From Acidimicrobiaceae bacterium (GTDB taxonomy: Bacteria > Actinomycetota > Acidimicrobiia > Acidimicrobiales > Bog-793), in contig DAIDIA010000319.1 of assembly GCA_027459565.1 (NCBI GenBank), forward strand, positions 1-5,461: 5,461 nucleotides of DNA, given 5' to 3'. The notes beneath the pieces are model-generated. The model had not been told where the DNA came from. It did not search any database and worked only from the letters and a program-made list of their open reading frames with translations. The number at the start of each line of letters is the position of its first letter. Position 1 is the stretch's first letter. Shown one piece after another: positions 1-5,350 of this stretch. The position numbers and the translations under genes were made by a program.

Positions 1-261
1 TGTGGAACACCAGTGGTGGCTGCGGCGGTGGGAGGACTGACGACGCTCGTTGACGACGGATCGACGGGGTATCTCGTCGAGAGCAGGGATCCGAAGCGTT
101 ATGCCGATGCGCTGCACCGTCTCTGGACACAGTCGGGCCAACGTGCCCGGTTCTCGAAGAACGCCGTTGCCAAGGCGTCGACGTATACCTGGCCGCTCGC
201 TGCCGAGGGACTCCTCGCGCTGTATGGCCGATTGATCGAGCGGTCGCTCGTCAGCTGCTAG
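1..261 (+). CDS. GT4-family glycosyltransferase, C-terminal fragment (MshA-like)
   Basis: This open frame runs in from the left edge (first codon TGT, Cys) and ends at TAG 259-261, leaving 86 residues. It begins CGTPVVAAAVGGL, followed by LVDDGSTGYLVESRDP. That is the nucleotide-sugar-binding end of the C-terminal Rossmann domain in group-1 (GT-B fold, GT4) glycosyltransferases, followed by the usual closing helices (YADALHRLW...). Such enzymes move a sugar from an NDP-sugar donor to an acceptor in the cytoplasm. The GTPVVAAAVGGL stretch closely resembles MshA, the first enzyme of mycothiol synthesis in actinobacteria, but related GT4 enzymes share it. The N-terminal acceptor domain and the E-x7-E motif lie outside the window, so acceptor and exact role are undetermined. 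The GTG at position 13 is internal and not a real start. The family is secure; the MshA assignment is only suggestive. Confidence 0.85.
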   Translation, partial: CGTPVVAAAVGGLTTLVDDGSTGYLVESRDPKRYADALHRLWTQSGQRARFSKNAVAKASTYTWPLAAEGLLALYGRLIERSLVSC

Positions 262-296
262 GTCGGCGCATTACGCGAGGCGCATTGCGTGACCGC

Positions 297-302
297 TAGC
301 GT
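297..302 (+). promoter_or_regulatory. Putative -10 box of a leaderless proC promoter
   Basis: The hexamer TAGCGT fits the actinobacterial TAnnnT -10 pattern. It ends 6 nt before the ATG at 309, the spacing expected if transcription starts on or next to that ATG. There is no convincing Shine-Dalgarno sequence before proC, which fits leaderless translation. A -35 is not clear: TTACGC at 271-276 is possible but the spacer is long (20 nt). The call is inference from pattern and spacing only. Confidence 0.4.
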
Positions 303-308
303 GTGGAA

Positions 309-1100
309 ATGGCACGTCTGACGATCATCGGTGGCGGTCGGATGGGATCCGCGCTGCTCGCGGGCCTTATCTCGAACGGATGGGCCAAGGCAAGCGACTG
401 CGCCGTTGTTGAACGCTACGACAACACCCGCTCTGCGCTCGTCAAGAGATTCCCGGGCGTGTCGATCACCGACATGCCCGAGCCGGGCGAATCGGTCGTG
501 ATCGCGGTCAAGCCGACAGATGTCGAGCAGGTGTGCCGCGCGCTTCCCGCGAAGAGTTTTGAACGCGTGCTCTCGATTGCCGCTGGCCTGACCACCGACA
601 CGCTCGAGACCTGGTTGTGGCGCGACGCCCATGTACTGAGAGCGATGCCCAATACTCCCGCGTTGCTCGGTGTCGGAGCCTCGGTCGTCGCACGCGGCAG
701 CTCTGCGACCGATGATGATCTGGTCTGGGCCGAGAGCGTGCTCTCCGCGATTGGCGTTGTCGTGCGGCTTCCCGAACAACTCATCGATGCTGCGACGGGC
801 CTGTCGGGTTCGGGCCCCGCGTACATCTTCATGGTCGCAGAGGCACTTGTTGACGCAGGCGTGCTCGTCGGTCTCGACCGCGAGGTTGCGCGTGTCCTGA
901 CGCTGCAGACCATCCTCGGCGCGGCAAGGATGCTTGCCGAAAGTGGGGAGTCGCCCGAGGTACTGCGCGCTGCCGTCACCTCTCCGGGCGGGACAACTGC
1001 CGAGGGCCTCCGGGTGCTCGAATCGCGTGCAATGCGGGCGGCGTTCACCGAGGCTGTTGAGGCCGCGGCACGTCGTTCGCGCGAGCTCGGAGCACGTTAG
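309..1100 (+). CDS. proC: Pyrroline-5-carboxylate reductase (ProC)
   Basis: Cytoplasmic enzyme that reduces 1-pyrroline-5-carboxylate to L-proline with NAD(P)H, the last step of proline synthesis. Residues below count from the ATG at 309 (263 aa, a normal family length). An N-terminal Rossmann loop, IGGGRMG, lies at 7-13. AVKP, typical of the nucleotide-binding domain, is at 66-69. RAMPNTPALLGVG is near 111-123 and the substrate-side motif TGLSGSGPAYIF near 163-174. The P5CR signature (VTSPGGTTAEGLRVLE) lies near 223-238 in the all-helical dimerisation domain, so the enzyme looks intact. An in-frame GTG at 303 would add two residues. I prefer 309 because GTG 303 directly abuts the likely -10 box, neither start has a good ribosome site, and the Rossmann strand normally begins within a few residues of Met. 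It follows the glycosyltransferase by 47 nt in the same direction and converges on the membrane-protein gene. Confidence 0.96.
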   Translation: MARLTIIGGGRMGSALLAGLISNGWAKASDCAVVERYDNTRSALVKRFPGVSITDMPEPGESVVIAVKPTDVEQVCRALPAKSFERVLSIAAGLTTDTLETWLWRDAHVLRAMPNTPALLGVGASVVARGSSATDDDLVWAESVLSAIGVVVRLPEQLIDAATGLSGSGPAYIFMVAEALVDAGVLVGLDREVARVLTLQTILGAARMLAESGESPEVLRAAVTSPGGTTAEGLRVLESRAMRAAFTEAVEAAARRSRELGAR

Positions 1101-1122
1101 CAACTCGATTGTTTCGGATCGG

Positions 1123-1800
1123 TCAGACGGATTCCATCCTCGGTCGTGCGGTATCCGCGGCAACCAGGAAGCCCGTGAAGATGATCGCGACTCCGATGCT
1201 CAGTGAGACCGAAAAAGCGGTCATTTTGTCAAATATCGCGTTCATGAGACCACTTGCTCCGGTGACAAGCGTTCCCAGTGCGATGAGACAGTTGGCGATC
1301 ACGGCGCGCCTCTTTCGAATCTTGAGCGCGCTGTAGATCGCCCCGCCTACCAAGACGATCGAACCGAGTCCCGACCCAAATCCCGCGAGCACCTCGGGAA
1401 GCCCGGGAAGGACCTTCGCCGCCTGGGCGAGCACGTGGCGCGGAAGTGTCTCATGAAAGCGCGCGGTGATGATGACGCCGGCTGCGAACACCGAATAGAG
1501 GCTCACCGACGCGAAGGCAACGTTGCCCCAGCGTCTGCCAAAAAGCAGGTAGATGGTGCCGGTCGCAAGAAATGGAACGTTGGTCACGCCCCCGAAGAGA
1601 TAGAAGATACGAAATGAGACTCCGGTCCAACCCGTGCCCGCTCCGACCGCGAGCGCTCCCGAGGCGATGGCGAACATGAGCAGCGCGATGGACCACGCGA
1701 GTTCATGGAGGCGTCGCCGTTCCAGATATCGCTCAAAGGTCGACATCGAGAAGGCCAGCGCGATGAGGGTCGCGACCACCCCAGAGATGGAATCGGCCAT
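1123..1800 (-). CDS. Unrecognised seven-transmembrane protein
   Basis: I do not recognise a family. The protein (225 aa from ATG 1800) has seven hydrophobic segments, roughly at residues 3-21, 33-54, 63-86, 92-113, 135-159, 166-188 and 195-215. Charges follow the positive-inside rule: ERYLERRR after segment 1, GRRWG after segment 3, KIRKRR after segment 5 and a basic tail (TARPRMESV) after segment 7. This predicts N-terminus outside and C-terminus inside. No catalytic motif, CXXC pair or soluble signalling domain is visible. An ATG at 1809 is in frame and adds three residues; 1800 is preferred because AGGA lies 8 nt upstream of it, while 1809 has no usable ribosome site. The TGA at 1125-1123 lies 22 nt from the end of the convergent proC, with no terminator hairpin between them. 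The gene is divergent from the ABC importer; no functional link is evident. Confidence 0.8.
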   Translation of the reverse strand: MADSISGVVATLIALAFSMSTFERYLERRRLHELAWSIALLMFAIASGALAVGAGTGWTGVSFRIFYLFGGVTNVPFLATGTIYLLFGRRWGNVAFASVSLYSVFAAGVIITARFHETLPRHVLAQAAKVLPGLPEVLAGFGSGLGSIVLVGGAIYSALKIRKRRAVIANCLIALGTLVTGASGLMNAIFDKMTAFSVSLSIGVAIIFTGFLVAADTARPRMESV

Positions 1801-1834
1801 GCCGGCCATCCTAGGAGGGCTTCTCTATCAATTC

Positions 1835-1863
1835 TTGACGTTTCGTTACCGACTTGTTACAGT
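1835..1863 (+). promoter_or_regulatory. Sigma-70-type promoter of the substrate-binding-protein gene
   Basis: TTGACG at 1835-1840 (-35, five of six consensus bases) is followed by an exact 17-nt spacer and TACAGT at 1858-1863 (-10, TAnnnT type). Transcription would begin near 1870, giving an untranslated leader of about 40 nt before ATG 1911. A small hairpin, ACGGC-agaca-GCCGT (1878-1892), lies in that leader. The match and spacing are among the best in the window. Confidence 0.7.
1845..1860 (+). promoter_or_regulatory. Candidate operator: two GTTAC repeats 11 nt apart
   Basis: GTTAC at 1845-1849 and 1856-1860 form a direct repeat with a 6-nt gap, so they lie one helical turn apart on the same face. 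They sit between the -35 and -10 boxes, and the second overlaps the -10. A third copy in inverted orientation (GTAAC, 1875-1879) follows. The spacing matches the half-site geometry of OmpR-type regulators such as GlnR (GTnAC-n6-GAAAC) or PhoP. The second half-site matches GAAAC at only three of five positions, so the identity of the regulator is inference. Its position over the core promoter would suit repression. Confidence 0.4.
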
Positions 1864-1910
1864 CCGGTCGCAATGTAACGGCAGACAGCCGTGAATTCTG
1901 GGGGGGCACT

Positions 1911-3221
1911 ATGTTCCATATGAGACATCTACGTCGACTATCCGTAGCCGCACTGACGTGTTCTGTCATCGCGCCGCTTGCGCTGAGTGCAAGTTCATCT
2001 GCATCGGTCAAATCGCATGCGTCCTCGAGCTATCCGATCACGATCGGAATCGTGGAGCCGTTCTCGGGTGCATCAGGATTCATCGGCGCGCACGTGACGG
2101 CTCAGGTCTACTCCGCTGTCGACGAGATCAACAAAGATGGCGGCGTTCTTGGCCACCAGATCGTCGTCACGCCGGTCGACACCAAGGGTGACCCGGCAGA
2201 CGCGTTGCCGGCGGTCGCGCAGTTCATCGCCACGACCCAACACCTGTTCTTCATCCACGGGCCTGGCTCAGACTCTGGCCCAGAGCTTGCTCCGGTCATC
2301 AACAATGACAAGATCGTCATGATGTCGCCTGCGGGTCAGTCGGAGTTTGACAAGACCAAGCTTCCGTACTTCTGGCGTGCAGTCGCCCCGGACGCATCAA
2401 ACGGCATTGCGATGGCGATCTTCGCAAAGCGCAACCACTGGACGCGTGTCGCAACGGTGTTCGGATCCGACCAGGGATCGCAGGGTGACCTTCCTGGCAT
2501 CATCGAGGGAATCAAGTCGCTCGGTCTCAAGCAGGTCTCGGACCTGAACATCTCGGCTGACCAGCCGTCCTATCAGTCTGAGGTTGCCCGTTTGCTTGCC
2601 ACCAAGCCGCAGGTGATCTTCACGGAGACCGACCCCACAACGGCCGCGACATTCTTCGGAGAACTCACGCAGCAGCACCCCTCGGTTCTCCCGATCATCT
2701 CGACGCAGGGTGGAGTCATCCAGACCTACATGGCGCCGTTCCGCGCCGCGGTTGGTGCCAAGCTCTTCGCCAAGGAGTTCTACGCGGTCAGCAACGCGGC
2801 TCCCAAGCCAAATCCCGCAACTCCGATCTTCCAGAAGTCGCTTCTCGCGACCGGTCCCGCTGGACAGGTTCCTGACCCGGCGAAGTTCCTCTCGAGCCCG
2901 AACACCGCCATTGGCTATGCACAGGTGATCCTTGTTGCGCTTGCCGCGACTGAAGCTCACTCTGTGAGTAGTCCGGTGTTCAACAACTACATCGCTGCGG
3001 TTGCCAACCCTGGCAAGGGTAAGACCATCGTCTACTCCTACGCCGCAGGTGTGAAGGCTCTGTCTCAGGGCAAGAAGATCCAGTACATCGGTCCGGCTGG
3101 TCCGTACAAGTTCAACCAGTACCACAACTCCTACGGTGGCCAGGTCGTTGAAGGCGTCACCGTCGGTGGCACCTACGTCACCAAGGGCACAGTCTCTGCC
3201 AAGGAGATCCAGGCTCACTAA
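1911..3221 (+). CDS. Branched-chain-amino-acid-type ABC transporter substrate-binding protein
   Basis: Extracytoplasmic receptor of the LivK/Peripla_BP_6 type that delivers substrate to the LivH/LivM permeases encoded downstream. The 436-aa product begins with a Sec signal peptide: basic MFHMRHLRRL, hydrophobic residues 11-25, probable cleavage near 27-31, then a Ser-rich linker to about 40. The first lobe starts with ITIGIVEPFSG (43-53). DEINKDGGVLGHQI (71-84), PVINNDKIVMMSP (128-140) and YFWRAVAPD (153-161) are characteristic of the family. IQYIGPAGPYKFNQYHN (390-406) is the usual C-terminal signature. It is somewhat longer than classical LivK. No lipobox is present: Cys17 follows A-L-T and lies inside the hydrophobic core. 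ATG 1911 is chosen because a G-run (1900-1906) precedes it by 4 nt; ATG 1920 is too distant, and the ATG-less upstream extension to 1854 overlaps the promoter. Substrate is unknown; amino acids, amides, urea and aromatic acids all occur in the family. Confidence 0.93.
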   Translation: MFHMRHLRRLSVAALTCSVIAPLALSASSSASVKSHASSSYPITIGIVEPFSGASGFIGAHVTAQVYSAVDEINKDGGVLGHQIVVTPVDTKGDPADALPAVAQFIATTQHLFFIHGPGSDSGPELAPVINNDKIVMMSPAGQSEFDKTKLPYFWRAVAPDASNGIAMAIFAKRNHWTRVATVFGSDQGSQGDLPGIIEGIKSLGLKQVSDLNISADQPSYQSEVARLLATKPQVIFTETDPTTAATFFGELTQQHPSVLPIISTQGGVIQTYMAPFRAAVGAKLFAKEFYAVSNAAPKPNPATPIFQKSLLATGPAGQVPDPAKFLSSPNTAIGYAQVILVALAATEAHSVSSPVFNNYIAAVANPGKGKTIVYSYAAGVKALSQGKKIQYIGPAGPYKFNQYHNSYGGQVVEGVTVGGTYVTKGTVSAKEIQAH

Positions 3222-3234
3222 GTAATCTGGCGGA

Positions 3235-3292
3235 CCGTGCCCGGAGTACCGAGGAATCTCGCGTGTACTCCGGGCACGGACGCTTTTGCTTT
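3235..3292 (+). terminator. Strong intrinsic terminator after the binding-protein gene
   Basis: CCGTGCCCGGAGTAC (3235-3249) and GTACTCCGGGCACGG (3265-3279) are perfect 15-nt inverted repeats. Inside the loop a second stem, CGAG/CTCG, closes a GAAT tetraloop. A T-rich run (3284-3292, TTTTGCTTT) follows. It lies 13 nt after the stop codon. Placed between the binding-protein gene and the permease genes, it should end most transcripts, or protect the 3' end of the upstream message, so that the receptor is made in excess of the membrane parts. Confidence 0.88.
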
Positions 3293-3300
3293 GGTGGGTT

Positions 3301-3338
3301 GTAACTGGCAACATACGCATTCGTAACGCTGAGAAAAC
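3301..3338 (+). promoter_or_regulatory. Candidate GlnR-type operator upstream of livH
   Basis: Four pentamers occur in strict 11-nt register: GTAAC (3301), CATAC (3312), GTAAC (3323) and AAAAC (3334), each separated by 6 nt. The known actinobacterial GlnR box is GTnAC-n6-GAAAC repeated twice. Both GTnAC sites match fully; the GAAAC sites match at three and four of five positions. A TAGTGT hexamer (3359-3364), a possible -10, lies 20 nt downstream, so the box would be centred about 50 nt before the likely start of transcription, a position typical for activation. No good -35 is visible, which also suits an activator-dependent promoter. The GlnR assignment is inference; PhoP-like regulators share the 11-nt period. 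Confidence 0.45.
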
Positions 3339-3358
3339 GCGACGACGCAACGAGAAGT

Positions 3359-3364
3359 TAGTGT
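3359..3364 (+). promoter_or_regulatory. Possible -10 box for the livH-livM-livG transcript
   Basis: TAGTGT fits TAnnnT and lies between the terminator and the livH start, where a second promoter would be needed if the terminator is efficient. No recognisable -35 occurs 16-19 nt upstream. The implied leader to GTG 3416 is about 45 nt. Weak on its own; its support comes from position. Confidence 0.3.
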
Positions 3365-3397
3365 GGACGCGCTCCAGCGCTTCCGTCCCTTGTATCA

Positions 3398-3417
3398 ATT
3401 CGATCGGAGGATCGAGT
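3398..3417 (+). promoter_or_regulatory. livH ribosome binding site inside a small hairpin
   Basis: GGAGG (3406-3410) lies 5 nt before the GTG at 3416 and decides this start. It is flanked by CGATC (3401-3405) and GATCG (3410-3414). Pairing can extend outward to 3398 and 3417 with one G-U, giving an 8-bp stem with the core GGAG in the tetraloop and part of the GTG start in the stem. The ribosome site itself is secure; a regulatory effect of the fold is speculation. Confidence 0.6.
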
Positions 3418-4303
3418 GCAACTCCTGATAACGAGCATCGGTTTTGGTCTCGTTCAAGCGGCAATACTGAGCATCAGTGCAATGGGCTTTTCGCTCCAGT
3501 TCGGCATGACCAATGTGTTGAACCTGAGCTACGGGTCGCTGATGACCATCGGAGCATTCCTGACCCTGTTGATCAGCGAGCAGGGAATATCCATTTGGCT
3601 CGGTGTTCTCGTTGGCGCAATAGCGGTGGGAATACTTACGCTCATCATTGGGCGCGTGATCATTCGGCGATTCGCGAATCGTGGCTCGCGATTGTTCGAG
3701 ATGGCAATCGTGACCGTCGCAATCGCACTGATCATCGACTACATCATCGCGGCGATCACGAAGAGCGCGATCTTCCAGTTCCTCTTTCCCCTCGGGTCCA
3801 ATCACCGAATTCTCGGCATGGTCTTCACGACGACGCAGCTCGACATCATGGCAATTGCGGTCGTCACGATCATCGCCCTTGAGCTAGTCCTGCACAAGAC
3901 CAACCTCGGCATCGCGATCCGCGCCAGCGCGGCAAATGGTCCGCTCGCGCGGGCATCGGGAATTCCGACAAACCGTGTGGTGCGCCTCACGTGGTTTGTC
4001 TCGGGCGTGCTGTGCGGTCTTGGTGGAGCGCTTCTCGCAGTGACGTACCTGAGCGTCTCGTTCGTCGAGGGCACAAACTATCTGCCATACATTCTCGCTG
4101 CGGTGGTCGTCGCCGGTATCGGTGCCGTGGGCTACGCGGCACTTGCCTCGCTGATCCTCGCACTCGTGATCGAGATCGCGGGATCATTCGGCGCCGGCTC
4201 GTACAACGTAGTGATAGCGGTCGGTGTGCTTCTACTGATGCTTCTTGTCCGGCCGAAGGGATTCTTTGGCGAACTCTGGGAGAAATCCGAGGCGATGGGC
4301 TAA
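3416..4303 (+). CDS. livH: Branched-chain-amino-acid-type ABC transporter permease LivH
   Basis: One of the two membrane subunits of the HAAT-family importer; it pairs with LivM to form the translocation path. The 295-aa product is almost wholly hydrophobic and of normal LivH length. GFSLQFGMTNVLNLSYG (24-40) is the conserved early-segment motif. The cytoplasmic loop that contacts the ATPase (the EAA-like region) is LGIAIRASAANGPLARASGI (164-183), followed by NRVVRLTW. The chain ends with the family-typical VRPKGFFGE (278-286). The start is GTG, supported by GGAGG 5 nt upstream. Its stop TAA overlaps the livM ATG (TAATG), so translation is probably coupled. Separation from the binding-protein gene by a terminator and a 194-nt gap suggests it has its own promoter or depends on read-through. 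Confidence 0.94.
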   Translation: MQLLITSIGFGLVQAAILSISAMGFSLQFGMTNVLNLSYGSLMTIGAFLTLLISEQGISIWLGVLVGAIAVGILTLIIGRVIIRRFANRGSRLFEMAIVTVAIALIIDYIIAAITKSAIFQFLFPLGSNHRILGMVFTTTQLDIMAIAVVTIIALELVLHKTNLGIAIRASAANGPLARASGIPTNRVVRLTWFVSGVLCGLGGALLAVTYLSVSFVEGTNYLPYILAAVVVAGIGAVGYAALASLILALVIEIAGSFGAGSYNVVIAVGVLLLMLLVRPKGFFGELWEKSEAMG

Positions 4304-5349
4304 TGAGTTTTTATCTAACAACTATTGCTGTCTATTTTGTTGTCTACGCACTCGGCGCACTCGGGCTGAATCTCCAGTTTGGCCTCGGCGGAATTGTCAA
4401 CTTCGGCTTCATCGTCTTTGAGGCCGCAGGCGCGTACACCGCGGCTCTGACGAGTATCGGATCGCGATCGGCAGGGTTGGCACAGAGCGAGACCTACTTC
4501 TGGGGAACGAGCCTGCCGTTTCCGTTCCCGCTGATTCTCGCCGGGGTTGTCGGTGGCCTTCTCGCGCTGGTCATCGGGCCCGCGACGATGCGAAAGATGC
4601 GCCGTGACTACCAGGCAGCAGCGATGCTCTCCTTCGCACTGATCGCCAACCAGGTGGTCGGGAACACGGCGGGTTTCCTCAACGGGGGAAACGGTATCGC
4701 CAATGTTCCGGCGCCTCTGCGATCCCTTGGTGGACTCTCGCTCGGCGCATACCACTGGGTCTATGTCGGATGGGCCTTCCTGTTCGGAATTGTGATCTTC
4801 GTCATCTGCCGCTGGATCAGCTTCTCGCCCTTTGGCCGCACCATACGCATGCTGCGAGATGACGAGGAGGCCGCATCCTCGCTCGGAGTCAACGCATGGA
4901 CCGTGCGCATGAGGCTCTTCATCGTCGGTGGTGTGATTGCGGGACTGACCGGCGGTCTTCTCGTTGAGTTCATCGGAGCATGGTCGCCGGGAGCGTGGAG
5001 CTATCAGGAGACGTTCGTGCTGTTGCAGGCGGTCATCCTCGGAGGCGTGGGAAGCGAGATCGGAGCGGTCTTTGGCGCACTGATCGTCGGGGTCATCCTC
5101 TTCCAGCTGCCGTCCTTCCTCCCTGCGATTGGGTATCCCGGGCTCATCGACTCCATCCAGTGGATCGTCATCGGCCTCGTCTACCTCGTCGTCTTGTGGT
5201 TTGCTCCCCAGGGGACCTTTCGCGAGCGAGCAACACTGAGACTCGGGTCTCGGTCGCGAAGGCAGGCCGTCGGAACATCAGTCCGCGCGAAACAGGCACC
5301 GACCGCGAATCCGCCTGCGGTCGTCTCCGATATCCAAGAGGGGGCCTGA
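4303..5349 (+). CDS. livM: Branched-chain-amino-acid-type ABC transporter permease LivM
   Basis: Second membrane subunit of the importer, partner of LivH. The product is 348 aa. GLNLQFGLGGIVNFG (21-35) with GAYTAAL (43-49) is the LivM N-terminal signature. The ATPase-contact loop is FGRTIRMLRDDEEAASSLG (177-195), a textbook LivM form with the RDDE-x-A core. GGVGSEIGAVFGALIV (247-262) and LWFAPQGTFRE (298-308) are also typical. After the last membrane segment comes a tail of about 40 residues, first Arg-rich (LRLGSRSRRQ), then Ala/Pro-rich, predicted cytoplasmic and disordered. The ATG shares one base with the livH stop; GAGG at 4289-4292 lies 10 nt upstream. The frame is open far upstream (to 3991), but that part lies inside livH and its translation is Arg-rich, unlike a permease. 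The stop is 1 nt before the next gene. Confidence 0.94.
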   Translation: MSFYLTTIAVYFVVYALGALGLNLQFGLGGIVNFGFIVFEAAGAYTAALTSIGSRSAGLAQSETYFWGTSLPFPFPLILAGVVGGLLALVIGPATMRKMRRDYQAAAMLSFALIANQVVGNTAGFLNGGNGIANVPAPLRSLGGLSLGAYHWVYVGWAFLFGIVIFVICRWISFSPFGRTIRMLRDDEEAASSLGVNAWTVRMRLFIVGGVIAGLTGGLLVEFIGAWSPGAWSYQETFVLLQAVILGGVGSEIGAVFGALIVGVILFQLPSFLPAIGYPGLIDSIQWIVIGLVYLVVLWFAPQGTFRERATLRLGSRSRRQAVGTSVRAKQAPTANPPAVVSDIQEGA

Positions 5350-5350
5350 C

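Noticed and set aside
258..1163. Minus-strand open frame of 301 codons opposite proC.
   Set aside because: It covers proC, whose motifs are intact, and its Arg/His-rich translation resembles no family. It is a shadow frame.
1854..1910. N-terminal extension of the binding protein to 1854.
   Set aside because: It would start between the -35 and -10 boxes of the best promoter in the window and would bury the signal peptide behind 19 polar residues.
1810..1910. A minus-strand promoter for the seven-membrane protein in the divergent region.
   Set aside because: I looked for -35/-10 pairs on the reverse strand (for example TTGCGA with a weak TA-rich partner) and found none with acceptable sequence and spacing. 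A promoter must exist, but I cannot place it.
3369..3380. Short palindrome GCGCTCCAGCGC in the livH leader.
   Set aside because: A 4-bp stem with a tetraloop is common by chance in GC-rich DNA and has no T-run or partner site.
2397..3464. Minus-strand open frame of 355 codons opposite the binding-protein gene.
   Set aside because: Its translation is rich in Arg and Asp with no domain or membrane pattern, and it lies antisense to a clearly recognisable protein and across the terminator. It is a by-product of high GC content.
3286..3882. Plus-strand open frame of 198 codons across the livH leader and 5' half.
   Set aside because: It begins in the terminator tail, overlaps livH in another frame and translates to an Arg/His/Asn-rich sequence without recognisable features.
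3991..4302. N-terminal extension of the LivM frame back to GTG 3991.
   Set aside because: The extra 104 codons lie within livH and read as Arg-rich, non-membrane sequence. ATG 4303 with the TAATG overlap gives a normal LivM N-terminus.
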